A stretch of DNA of 26,629 nt, taken from positions 1 to 26,629 of the forward strand of contig JAVYAJ010000097.1 in the NCBI GenBank assembly GCA_032229885.1. Direction: 5' to 3'. Within the stretch, counting starts at the first letter, position 1. The number at the start of each line of letters is the position of its first letter. Positions 7,789 to 15,385 of this stretch are shown here, piece after piece. The position numbers and the translations under genes are program-made. This DNA comes from Anammoximicrobium sp032229885 (lineage in GTDB: Bacteria; Planctomycetota; Planctomycetia; Pirellulales; Pirellulaceae). The notes beneath the pieces are model-generated. The model saw only the letters and a list, made by a program, of their open reading frames with translations, made no database searches and was not told where the DNA came from.

Positions 7789-9092
7789 ATCCTCCACACG
7801 CCGGGCACGGGCAGCGGATAGTTGCCCGTCGCGTCCGGGGTGACGGGCGGCGGCGTGTCGAAGCTCGCTTCGTCCGGCGACGGGCCGAACTGAAAGTCCG
7901 CTTGGGCGACCTCGTCCCAGCGGGTCGGTTTGCCCGAGTAGCAGGCGAGCTGGCCCAAAATCGTGGACATCGTGCTGTTGACCATGTGATAGCCGCTGTT
8001 GAGCGGCCGGCCGTTGCGAATCGAATCGATCAGCGCCCGCTGTTCGGCGACATAGGGATTGTTCTGCTGGTCGCGCGGAAACGTCCAGGCATTCTCGCCT
8101 TGGATTCGGCACGCGCCCAGGTCGCACACGCCCTTCGAGCCCATGATGATGTCGGAACTGTTGCCGTAACAGCCGTTGCGGGTCTGGCACAACGCGTACA
8201 CGCGCGTTCCGCTGGCGTATTCGTAGACCACCGTATGATGGTCGAACATGTCGCCGTACACCTCGCCGAACGACGTCGAGCGCCCGGCCAGGCCAAAGCA
8301 CCACGCGGGCATCTGTTCCTTCAGGATCCAGGCCACTCGATCCATGTTGTGGACCAGGGACTGCGGCACGTCGTCGCCGGACAGCCAGCAGAAGTGATAC
8401 CAGTTGCGGAACTGGTACTGCGTCTCGGTGTACTTCGGATCGCGAGCCACCGTCTGGTACGGTCCGCGGAGGAACATGGCCTGGATCGAGACGATGTCGC
8501 CGATCGCGCCGTCGTGAATGCGTTTGACGGTCTCTTGATAGCCGGCGTGAAAGCGGCTTTGCAGCCCGGATACGATGCTCAACCCCTTTGTCTTGGCCAA
8601 GTCGCACACGGCCTGCATCCGTCGGCAGCCGACCGGATCGATCGCGTGCGGCTTTTCGACGAACACGTGTTTGCCCGCCTGAATCGCCGCCTCGGCGTAC
8701 ATCGGGTGAAACTTCGAGGCGCAGGCGATCAGGACCGCGTCCACGCTGTCGATCACCTTGCGATAGCCCTGGAAATCGGAAAAGCAGTGATCGTCGTCCA
8801 CCAGGACTTGATCGGGAAAGCGGCTCTTGAGCGTCTTGCGCTGGTTTTGCAGTCGGTCGTCAAAGACGTCGTACATCGCGACCAGCTTGACATCGGGCCC
8901 GGCGCTCAGGCTCTCGGCAGCCGCTCCGGTGCAGCGCCCGCCGCAGCCGATCATGCCGATCTTGATCGTCTCGTCGCCCGCGGCGTGCGCCGCGCGGGCG
9001 AGGGACAAACCGGCAACCGCAGCCGCCCCTACGGCGGATGCCTGCAAAAACTGACGGCGCGTCTCGCCTGAAGACGCTGGAGTTGCACACAT
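7785..9092 (-). CDS. Gfo/Idh/MocA family oxidoreductase with Tat signal
   Basis: The 435-residue protein starts with a twin-arginine signal (R12-R13-Q-F-L, then an Ala-rich hydrophobic stretch to about residue 38). The Rossmann fold begins at IGMIGCGGRCTGAA (about 45-58), and E146-K147-P148 is the conserved catalytic EKP motif. Length fits exported planctomycete members, which act on sugars or inositols with a tightly held nicotinamide cofactor. The ATG has AAGGAA about 8 nt upstream. A promoter with a consensus -35 box lies about 83 bp upstream. Its stop overlaps the fhcB start by 4 nt, an unusual pairing of an exported enzyme with a cytoplasmic C1 subunit. Substrate unknown. Confidence 0.92.
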   Translation of the reverse strand: MCATPASSGETRRQFLQASAVGAAAVAGLSLARAAHAAGDETIKIGMIGCGGRCTGAAAESLSAGPDVKLVAMYDVFDDRLQNQRKTLKSRFPDQVLVDDDHCFSDFQGYRKVIDSVDAVLIACASKFHPMYAEAAIQAGKHVFVEKPHAIDPVGCRRMQAVCDLAKTKGLSIVSGLQSRFHAGYQETVKRIHDGAIGDIVSIQAMFLRGPYQTVARDPKYTETQYQFRNWYHFCWLSGDDVPQSLVHNMDRVAWILKEQMPAWCFGLAGRSTSFGEVYGDMFDHHTVVYEYASGTRVYALCQTRNGCYGNSSDIIMGSKGVCDLGACRIQGENAWTFPRDQQNNPYVAEQRALIDSIRNGRPLNSGYHMVNSTMSTILGQLACYSGKPTRWDEVAQADFQFGPSPDEASFDTPPPVTPDATGNYPLPVPGVWRI

Positions 9093-9174
9093 CGCGACGG
9101 TTCCTTGTGAAGAGTATTGGGTGGCTCGGCTCTGCCGTCCGACGCGCCGCGCGGACGCGGCACGACGTCAGCTT

Positions 9175-9203
9175 CTTCTAAGCGGTGGATCGAGGCGTGT
9201 CAA
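9175..9203 (-). promoter_or_regulatory. Sigma-70-type promoter for Gfo/Idh/MocA-fhcB
   Basis: On the minus strand TTGACA (9198-9203) is followed after exactly 17 bp by TAGAAG (9175-9180). The -35 box matches consensus 6/6 and the -10 box 4/6. The start of transcription would fall about 75 nt before the ATG at 9092. Confidence 0.5.
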
Positions 9204-9343
9204 TCAGTCGTCGCAGCCGCGCACGGACATCGGGCTGGCTGTGCCCGGCACATCGACGCCGCGGGCATCGCGCAGCGCCGGTTTGTCGCTCCATCGACGG
9301 CCCGCCCGCGACCCCGTACACTAGAAGCTCGTCGGCGGACGAC

Positions 9344-9349
9344 TATAAT
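9344..9349 (+). promoter_or_regulatory. Perfect -10 box (TATAAT) upstream of gcvPB
   Basis: TATAAT is rare by chance in this high-GC sequence and lies 155 nt before the gcvPB ATG. The hexamer 17 bp upstream (CTAGAA, 9321-9326) is a poor -35 match, so an activator or a different sigma factor may be involved. Confidence 0.4.
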
Positions 9350-9504
9350 TGCAGCGGACGGCGCGGGCGATTCGCGAGTGCGGCGGAGCATCGCGGATGC
9401 GCGGAGCGAGCGCCGATTCGAGGTATCTGTCACGTGCGCCGCGCAGGCCCGCCAGCGCTGGGCGTTGCGGACGGCGAACGCTCGGCTCAGGTCACGGGGG
9501 AACG

Positions 9505-10959
9505 ATGCGAAATACGCGAGCGACGGATGTGCTATTTCAATTGTCCAGGCCCGGCCGGCGCGCTGCGCGGATGCCGGCCTGTGATGTGCCGCGCCGGCCG
9601 TGCGATGCGCTGGTTCCGCCCGCGCTGCTGGCGGACGCGCCGCCGCCGTTGCCCGAGTTGGCCGAGGCCGATCTGGTCCGGCACTTCACCAACCTGTCGA
9701 CGCTGAACATGTCGGTCGATACGCATTTCTATCCCTTGGGGTCATGCACGATGAAGTACAACCCCAAGCGAAACGAACGGTTGGCGTCGCTGCCCGGTTT
9801 CGCCGACCTGCACCCGTACCAGCCCGAGGCCACGTTGCAGGGACTGCTGCAGTTGCTGTTCGAGCTGCAGCAGATGCTGGCCGAGATCTCGGGCCTGCCT
9901 GGCGTCTCGCTGCAACCCGCGGCCGGGGCGCACGGCGAGCTGACGGCCTTGATGATCGCCGCGGCCCATTTCCGGGAACTCGGCCAGCGACGGACGAAAA
10001 TCCTGGTTCCGGACACGGCGCATGGCACCAACCCCGCCAGCGCTCGGATGGCGGGCTTCGAGCCGGTAGCCATCAAGAGTTCCGCGAGCGGCCTGGTCGA
10101 TCTGGACGATCTGGACGCCAAGCTGGACGATCACCTGGCCGTGTTGATGATCACCAACCCCAACACGCTGGGCTTGTTCGATGGCCAGATGGGGCCGATC
10201 GCGGCTCGAGTGCACGATCGCGGCGGTCTGATCTATCTGGACGGCGCGAACATGAACGCCATTCTGGGCATGGCGCGTCCGTGCGACTTCGGGGCCGACA
10301 TGATGCACTTCAACCCGCACAAGACGTTTTCGACGCCGCATGGCGGAGGCGGGCCGGGAGCGGGGCCGATCTGCGTGACCGACGAACTGGCGGCCTATCT
10401 GCCTGCGCCGTTGGTCGCCTGTACGGAGGGGCGCTATCATCTGGATGCGCAGCGGCCGAAGTCCATCGGTCGCGTCCGCAGTTTCTTCGGCAACGTCGGG
10501 ATTTTAGTGCGGGCCTATTGTTATATTCGCACCCACGGTCCCGACGGGCTCAGGGCCGTTTCTGAAAACGCCGTCTTGAACGCCAACTATTTGCTCCATC
10601 GCGTCAAAATCGCGCTGCCTGTGGCGCAGGGCGAGCGCTGCATGCACGAGTTCGTGGCGTCGGCGGCGCCGTTGAAGAAAGAAACAGGCGTCTCGGCGAT
10701 GGATCTGGCCAAACGGCTGTTGGACGATGGTTTCCATGCGCCGACGGTCTATTTTCCCTTAACCATTCCCGAGGCGATGATGATCGAGCCGACGGAAACA
10801 GAGAGTCGAGAGACGTTGGATGCGTTCGCCGACGCGCTGATTCGGTTGACCGACCGCGGCGCGGACGATTTTCACGATGCGCCGCATTCGACGCCAGTCT
10901 GTCGACCGGATGAAGTTCAGGCGGCGCGCAAGCCCATACTCCGATGGAATGCCGATTGA
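9505..10959 (+). CDS. gcvPB: Glycine dehydrogenase (decarboxylating) subunit 2, P-protein beta
   Basis: The 484-residue protein matches the C-terminal-half subunit of two-part glycine cleavage P-protein. Visible hallmarks are the N-terminal THFYPLGSCTMKYNPK block (73-88), DTAHGTNPASA (170-180), and the PLP site N270-P-H-K-T-F with Lys273, followed by the glycine loop GGGGPGAGP. P-protein decarboxylates glycine and passes the aminomethyl group to lipoylated GcvH. ATG 9505 has a GGGGG run 5 nt upstream and gives the family's usual length; the longer frame from 9349 starts on the TATAAT box. The gene overlaps the next by 16 nt. Its partner gcvPA, normally just upstream, is absent from this window. 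Confidence 0.95.
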   Translation: MRNTRATDVLFQLSRPGRRAARMPACDVPRRPCDALVPPALLADAPPPLPELAEADLVRHFTNLSTLNMSVDTHFYPLGSCTMKYNPKRNERLASLPGFADLHPYQPEATLQGLLQLLFELQQMLAEISGLPGVSLQPAAGAHGELTALMIAAAHFRELGQRRTKILVPDTAHGTNPASARMAGFEPVAIKSSASGLVDLDDLDAKLDDHLAVLMITNPNTLGLFDGQMGPIAARVHDRGGLIYLDGANMNAILGMARPCDFGADMMHFNPHKTFSTPHGGGGPGAGPICVTDELAAYLPAPLVACTEGRYHLDAQRPKSIGRVRSFFGNVGILVRAYCYIRTHGPDGLRAVSENAVLNANYLLHRVKIALPVAQGERCMHEFVASAAPLKKETGVSAMDLAKRLLDDGFHAPTVYFPLTIPEAMMIEPTETESRETLDAFADALIRLTDRGADDFHDAPHSTPVCRPDEVQAARKPILRWNAD

Positions 10960-11684
10960 TTTTTGATCCGCCCGCCGACGGGGCGTGGAACATGGCGCTC
11001 GACGAAGCGCTGCGCGCCTCGGCGAACGGGGCAGGGCAGGGGGGGTGTCTGCGGTTTTACGCCTGGCGCGTGCCGACGCTGTCCTTGGGTTATTTTCAAC
11101 CCCATGCCCAGCGACAGACCCACCGAGCCAGCCACGACTGTCCCCTGGTTCGACGCGTTACGGGCGGCGGGGCGATCGTGCATGACCACGAATTGACGTA
11201 CAGTTTCACGGTTCCCAGCCGCCGGGATGTTCGATCGAGCTCGACGGCTCTCTATCAGGCCTTTCACGACGGCCTGACCGACGAACTGGCGCGATACGGG
11301 ATCGCGGCGCGGTTGTGCCGGCCACGGGGACGCCGGGACGAGCCCGAGCCATTTTTATGCTTCCAGCGCCGAGCCGAACGCGACGTGGTGCTGGCGGACG
11401 CTAAAATCGCCGGCAGCGCCCAACGGCGGCATCACGACACGCTGTTGCAGCATGGAAGCATCCTGTTGCGACAGTCCGCCGCCGCCCCCGAACTGCCGGG
11501 AATCCAGGAACTAGCCGCGGTCGACATCGATCCAAGAGAATTGGCCGAGGGCTGGGCGCGACGGATGGCGGACAGCTTGGGATTGACGCTCCGGCCGGAA
11601 ACTCCGACGGACGACGAATTGCAGGCGGCAGAACGGTTCCACCGCATCCAGTTCGGTGATCCACGTTGGAACGAACGTCGATGA
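10944..11684 (+). CDS. Lipoate-protein ligase A family; LipM-like octanoyltransferase
   Basis: The 246-residue protein has the lipoate/biotin transferase core: R70-R-V-T-G-G-G-A-I-V-H80 and K154-I-A-G-S-A-Q-R-R with the conserved Lys154, then LLQHGSILL. C139 in FLCF sits about 15 residues before that lysine, where Bacillus LipM octanoyltransferase carries its catalytic Cys150; LplA ligases lack this Cys. LipM moves octanoate from acyl-carrier protein to GcvH. The protein lacks the accessory C-terminal domain of E. coli LplA. The start overlaps the gcvPB stop by 16 nt, and Bacillus also keeps lipM close to gcvPB, so a role in GcvH lipoylation is likely. Ligase activity cannot be excluded. The NGAGQGG insertion near residues 28-34 is encoded by a double GGGCAGGG motif. 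Confidence 0.85.
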   Translation: MECRLIFDPPADGAWNMALDEALRASANGAGQGGCLRFYAWRVPTLSLGYFQPHAQRQTHRASHDCPLVRRVTGGGAIVHDHELTYSFTVPSRRDVRSSSTALYQAFHDGLTDELARYGIAARLCRPRGRRDEPEPFLCFQRRAERDVVLADAKIAGSAQRRHHDTLLQHGSILLRQSAAAPELPGIQELAAVDIDPRELAEGWARRMADSLGLTLRPETPTDDELQAAERFHRIQFGDPRWNERR

Positions 11685-11710
11685 TTGGTGAGAGCCTTTG
11701 GGTACGAGTT

Positions 11711-11733
11711 CCCGGCGCCTGGCGGGCGCCGGG
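11711..11733 (+). terminator. Strong GC hairpin after the gcvPB operon
   Basis: CCCGGCGCC (11711-11719) pairs perfectly with GGCGCCGGG (11725-11733) around a 5-nt loop. It begins 27 nt after the stop at 11684. No T-run follows, so termination efficiency is uncertain. Confidence 0.45.
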
Positions 11734-12311
11734 CGCATCGATTGTTCACACTTTGGTTGCGGCTTCGGCCATGTTAAGCTAGTGGTTTAGTTGGGCTGGT
11801 TGTCTAGAAGGAGAGCTGCACGCGCAATCGGCGGATGGCCGCCCGACTAGGCGGGCTGCGACGCCCGGGCGGAACACGTGTCCGCCTGCGCCGAGCCGCG
11901 CCCGCCATAGGACCGGTCGGTCTGTCGGTGCACGCACGGACCGGGCGTGTCACGGAATGATGACGGCGTCGGCGCATCACGGCGCGCGTTCGAACGGGAT
12001 GAACCACCGGCGTCGAGACGCCGAACTCAGGTAGACAATGAAGCCCGCAGTCGCTAAGAATGATCCGCAACACGATCGGGCGACGCCAAGGCAGATGCAC
12101 CGTAGGGGCCCGGCGATGCGGCTTCGAGCGGTGCGCCGGAGACGCGGCGATAGACGTCAGCTTGACGGAGCCGGGCGGTCGAGGACGAGAACGCGAAAGG
12201 GCAGGGGAGACCTCGACGTCTCGACGCCCTGTGATCAGCTTGTGCAACGGAGTCTGCCCGGTCGAGACTCCGCTAGGACACGGTTGGGACTCGGTGGTCA
12301 GGTTCTGAGAT

Positions 12312-12415
12312 TTGTCGAGGTTCATTGTCGAGGTTCATTGTCGAGGTTCATTGTCGAGGTTCATTGTCGAGGTTCATTGTCGAGGTTCATTGTCGAGGTT
12401 CATTGTCGAGGTTCA
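12312..12415 (+). repeat. Tandem array, eight perfect 13-bp units
   Basis: The unit TTGTCGAGGTTCA occurs eight times head to tail with no mismatch across 104 bp. Since 13 is not a multiple of 3, translated frames give a 13-residue cycle in any frame, which explains odd Cys-Arg-Gly-Ser repeats in predicted ORFs. The array ends 244 bp before the FHA gene start and lies in non-coding DNA. Perfect identity suggests recent expansion by slippage or active homogenisation. Confidence 0.97.
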
Positions 12416-12659
12416 GCCGTACGGAGGGTGAGCCTCGCATCGCAGCGTGTTCAGCCGTGGCGGACGGTTTGCGAGCCGGTCGGATTCAGAACGCGAGATG
12501 CGGCGGTCGGAAAAGCCGGCCTGGGGTTTGGCCGACGAAGCGACATGCCACGGAAGGCATGCCAAATCGAACCATGCAGAGTACGTGGGGTGATGACGGT
12601 CAGCAACGTAGAACGATCCTAGAAACGCCGCGGTCTGTCGCGTCTAGGAAGGAGCTGGC

Positions 12660-13343
12660 ATGAAAGTCAAGCTGAGAATAACCAAAGGCTCGAACGCAGG
12701 GCAGGAACTAAAAATCCCGACGCCCAAATGCGTCATCGGCCGTGACGAGGGCTGCCATCTTCGTCCCAAGAGCGACGCGATCAGCCGCCGACATTGTGTG
12801 CTGTACGTCAAATCGGGCAGCTTGATCGTCCGCGATTTGCAGAGCAAGAACGGCACCTTCGTCAATGGCGAGCGGGTCGAGGGCGACCGCACATTGAGCA
12901 GCGGCGACGCGATTCAATTTGGGCCGTTGGCTTTCGAAGTGGTGATCGATCACAGCCTGGGCGGCGAGAAGAAGCCCAAAGTGACCAGCGTGAAAGAGGC
13001 TGCGGCCAGAACTACCGCGGTCATGCAGCCCGGCGCGGTAGACGATGGCGATATCAGCGATTGGCTCGAGGAGGCCGATCAAGAGGCGATTTTGCGGCGA
13101 CGAGACGACCCTGAGACTCGCCAGCTAAAATTGGATGATACCGACCAGGTGTCGCTCCAGAAAAGAATCGAACCCGAAGCCTCGGACGAAGCTGCCGAGT
13201 CCGAGGCGTCGGCCGAAGCGCCGTCCGGCCGTTCCAAAGGCAAAAAGGTCTTCGGCAAATTGCCGCAACAGCCCGATGCGGAGACCAAGGATTCGCGCGA
13301 AGCTGCGGCTGAGATGCTCAAGAAGTTCTTTAACAAGCGGTAG
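12660..13343 (+). CDS. FHA domain-containing protein
   Basis: The 227-residue protein has an N-terminal forkhead-associated domain (about residues 5-95). The diagnostic blocks are IGRDEGCHLRPKS, ISRRHC and SKNGTFVNGE, which form the phosphothreonine-binding loops. Beyond residue 100 the protein is charged and probably disordered, rich in Glu, Asp and Ala, and ends in a basic amphipathic tail (EMLKKFFNKR). FHA domains bind phosphothreonine peptides, usually in Ser/Thr kinase signalling, which is abundant in planctomycetes. No kinase gene is adjacent. The ATG has AAGGAG about 7 nt upstream. The tandem 13-bp array lies 244 bp upstream and may affect its expression. The role of the tail is unknown. 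Confidence 0.9.
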   Translation: MKVKLRITKGSNAGQELKIPTPKCVIGRDEGCHLRPKSDAISRRHCVLYVKSGSLIVRDLQSKNGTFVNGERVEGDRTLSSGDAIQFGPLAFEVVIDHSLGGEKKPKVTSVKEAAARTTAVMQPGAVDDGDISDWLEEADQEAILRRRDDPETRQLKLDDTDQVSLQKRIEPEASDEAAESEASAEAPSGRSKGKKVFGKLPQQPDAETKDSREAAAEMLKKFFNKR

Positions 13344-13614
13344 ACGTCCGCGGTGATGTGCGGGCAAGTGGCGCCGACGACGGCTGGGACGACAGATGGG
13401 ACGACGGATGTTCGGTTGTCCAGCGGGCCCTTGCGACCGGAACACTGGAAACGGCGCGGGCAAAGCCCAGGAAACACCCCGATAGCGTGATGCGCCGCGG
13501 CGCGGAATCGTGCGGCGTGAGGCGCGCTCCCGTCCGCCTCGGCTGCGCCGATGTTGGCGACTGACCACTCATTCTTATTGACCCACGTAGCAGATCGCGC
13601 AGGACTGAACGCAA

Positions 13615-14184
13615 ATGGAGCAGGAATACGGTTCCGGCATGATGTGTGCGATGGTCGCGCGTTGTCTGGCCGAAGATGAAGCAGCCATGGTCGAATTGAT
13701 CGACCTGTATCGCGACCGCGTTTTTCGCTTTTGCTATCGAATGCTGAGCCAGCATCAGGACGCTGAGGATGCTGCGCAAGAGACGTTCGTGCGCGTGCTG
13801 CGCAGCTTGCGCACGTGGGATTCCGAACGCCCGTTCGAACCCTGGTTGTTGGCGATTGCCGGGAATTGCTGCCGTACGATGCTGGCCGCCCGCGGCCGTC
13901 GTCCCACGTTGGGGCTGCTCGCTGACGAGCAGCTCGTCGACGGCGCGCCGGATGGAATTGTCATGCGGTCGTTGCGCGAGGAAGTGCAGCAAGCCTTGAT
14001 GCAGCTGCGGCCCGAATTTCGCGAGACCTTCGTCATGTTCCACGAGAATGGGCTCAGTTACGAACAGATCGCGACTGCCACGCATCGGCCGTTGGGGACA
14101 GTCAAGACGTGGCTGCACCAGGCGCGCCGGCAGTTGATGGGAAAGCTGCGTCAGCGCGGCGTGGTGGGAGCGAGCGAACGATGA
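13615..14184 (+). CDS. ECF-type RNA polymerase sigma-70 factor
   Basis: The 189-residue protein has sigma-70 region 2 (about residues 22-65, with VELIDLYRDRVFRFCYRML and the DAEDAAQETFVRVL core) and region 4 (about 126-173, with LSYEQIATATHRPLGTVKTW, a helix-turn-helix for the -35 box). No region 3 is present, as is usual for ECF factors. The last codons overlap the start of the anti-sigma gene as ATGA, the classic coupled pair. The start codon has only a weak AGGA upstream. An alternative start at Met9 or Met10 cannot be excluded. It should direct RNA polymerase to stress or envelope genes; the regulon is unknown. Confidence 0.93.
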   Translation: MEQEYGSGMMCAMVARCLAEDEAAMVELIDLYRDRVFRFCYRMLSQHQDAEDAAQETFVRVLRSLRTWDSERPFEPWLLAIAGNCCRTMLAARGRRPTLGLLADEQLVDGAPDGIVMRSLREEVQQALMQLRPEFRETFVMFHENGLSYEQIATATHRPLGTVKTWLHQARRQLMGKLRQRGVVGASER

Positions 14185-14876
14185 GATGCGAGCAGTTTCA
14201 GAGACGCCTGCGTCGCCAGCTGGATCTTCGGCGGGACCCGCACGAAGACCAGCGGTTGGCCGATCATGCGCAGCGGTGCGCGGATTGCCGGCGGACGCTC
14301 GTCGCTTGTGCTCGCCTGCTGAGCGGATTGAGCCTGCTGGAACTGCCTGTGCCGGACGCGGGTTTTTCGACTCGCGTCATACGGCAAGTGCGGGTGGTTG
14401 AACGTCCGTCCTTCGTTCAACGCCGCGTCGGCCGTTCTCTGACCGCGGCCACAGTGGCTCTGGCCATGTCACTGTTGCTGTTGGTTGTCTGGCGTGTCAG
14501 CCCCGTCGCTCCGACGCCAGCCGCAGCTCCGGCCGTCGCCGTCGCGCCGGCGGTGGGCGCCGAGGCAACCGTCACTCTCGGCGCAGACTCCGCGGATCCC
14601 CGACGCCGAACCAACGTTGAATCCACGGCCTCTCCGGCGCGCGCCGATCCGCGGTCTTTGAGCCTGTTGCGTTCCTGGAAGGATGTCTGGAGCGACACTT
14701 CGTGGGTAGCGATGGATGGCTTGGCCGATGGCCTGACGCCGATCACGGAACCGTTGACCGTGGCCGTTCAGGAGATCCGTCGAACCATCCCCCTGGGTCT
14801 GTCCGAAGACCCGCCCACATCGCCCCCTGATTCGGTGCGCTGCACCGCTCCGAGAGATCGTTCGCGCATCGCCTGA
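14181..14876 (+). CDS. Zinc-binding membrane anti-sigma factor
   Basis: The 231-residue protein begins with a zf-HC2 type domain. H29-x3-C33-x2-C36 is the zinc anti-sigma (ZAS) motif that holds cognate ECF sigma factors. One membrane helix follows (about 88-105), then an Ala/Pro-rich stretch and a region ending near the C-terminus without recognisable folds. The ATG at 14181 overlaps the sigma stop as ATGA, so translation is coupled and the two proteins should be made in similar amounts. The zinc domain faces the cytoplasm. The short exported part may sense the signal. A longer frame starting at 14109 lies inside the sigma gene and is not preferred. Confidence 0.85.
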   Translation: MRCEQFQRRLRRQLDLRRDPHEDQRLADHAQRCADCRRTLVACARLLSGLSLLELPVPDAGFSTRVIRQVRVVERPSFVQRRVGRSLTAATVALAMSLLLLVVWRVSPVAPTPAAAPAVAVAPAVGAEATVTLGADSADPRRRTNVESTASPARADPRSLSLLRSWKDVWSDTSWVAMDGLADGLTPITEPLTVAVQEIRRTIPLGLSEDPPTSPPDSVRCTAPRDRSRIA

Positions 14877-14880
14877 GCAG

Positions 14881-14895
14881 CGGCCCGTCGGGCCG
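14881..14895 (+). terminator. Small perfect hairpin after the sigma/anti-sigma pair
   Basis: CGGCCC (14881-14886) and GGGCCG (14890-14895) pair around a 3-nt loop, 5 nt after the anti-sigma stop. There is no T-run, so this is only a possible terminator. Confidence 0.3.
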
Positions 14896-15117
14896 ATCGT
14901 GCGGGGATGTCCACGACCGTCGTGAAAAGCGCGCTTGCCGCCCGGCTGTACGGATGCCGCGCGGCCAGACGGCCCTCGCGGCGCAACGAGACGGGCTTCG
15001 AGACGCCACGTTCGAAAAGCGGCTACTGCGCGAAGCCTCTCGCTCGCGGCTCTCGTCCCATGATGGGGCCGCCCTCGCGAGGCCTCAGTCCGTGGGGCGA
15101 CCGACGCACGCCTTGTC

Positions 15118-15146
15118 TTGAGCCGATTTCCTCAACAGGCTATAAA
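15118..15146 (+). promoter_or_regulatory. Sigma-70-type promoter for the small GTG-start gene
   Basis: TTGAGC (15118-15123) and TATAAA (15141-15146) are separated by exactly 17 bp and match consensus 4/6 and 5/6. An AT-rich tract follows. Confidence 0.5.
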
Positions 15147-15385
15147 AAGTCTCTGTACTCGTTGCATTTCAACTAGACCTCCTATTATTGCGTGCTATGT
15201 TATCTTTAGCCGGAAATGCCGCCGCAATTTCCGCAAACGACAAACTCGCACGCACCTTGGTTGCTGGCCGTTTATCGAGTACGGAACGAGCGGGGCAGGG
15301 GAGTGCGCTGTTGTCTGTCGCTCGTCATGTCAAGTCGTTTCGCGAGTCCGTTGAATTGGTTCTCAGGGCTGTTAGGAGGAATCTT

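Larger units (their letters stand above)
9093..9504. other. Divergent intergenic region with promoter elements on both strands
   Basis: The spacer separates the leftward Gfo-fhcB unit from the rightward gcvPB unit. It holds the TTGACA-N17-TAGAAG promoter (-) and a perfect TATAAT (+). The roughly 150-nt leader before gcvPB was checked for a glycine riboswitch; the conserved core is not visible. No gcvPA or gcvH sequence is present. Confidence 0.6.
11685..12659. other. Long non-coding region upstream of the FHA gene
   Basis: The stretch is 975 bp. It holds the hairpin at 11711-11733, one GGGCAGGG at 12199-12206 and the 13-bp tandem array at 12312-12415. A 173-codon minus frame (11804-12325) starts inside the array and is Arg/Pro-rich without recognisable domains. 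I see no convincing gene. The size would allow a structured RNA or a decayed element, but nothing specific supports either. Confidence 0.5.
14877..15385. other. Intergenic region with promoter and long leader
   Basis: The first half is GC-rich with short hairpins. The second half contains an AT-rich patch (15118-15215), unusual for this window, with the promoter at 15118-15146. A GGGCAGGGG motif lies at 15293. The leader before the GTG start at 15386 would be about 230 nt. No gene is recognised. Confidence 0.5.

Noticed and set aside
9350..9504. Glycine riboswitch in the gcvPB leader
   Set aside because: The position and length fit, but I cannot find the conserved aptamer core sequences or a tandem arrangement; only general GC-rich hairpins are seen.
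11835..11960. 41-codon basic ORF near an AAGGAG
   Set aside because: The Shine-Dalgarno-like site is too far (about 22 nt) from the ATG, and composition is that of GC-rich non-coding DNA.
11804..12325. 173-codon minus-strand frame
   Set aside because: It starts within the 13-bp array, is Arg/Pro/Ser-rich, has no Shine-Dalgarno that convinces, and shows no family motif.
12038..12663. Plus-strand repeat-containing ORFs across the array
   Set aside because: Their Cys-Arg-Gly-Ser-Leu-Ser repeats are just the 13-bp unit read in three frames; flanking residues look non-coding.
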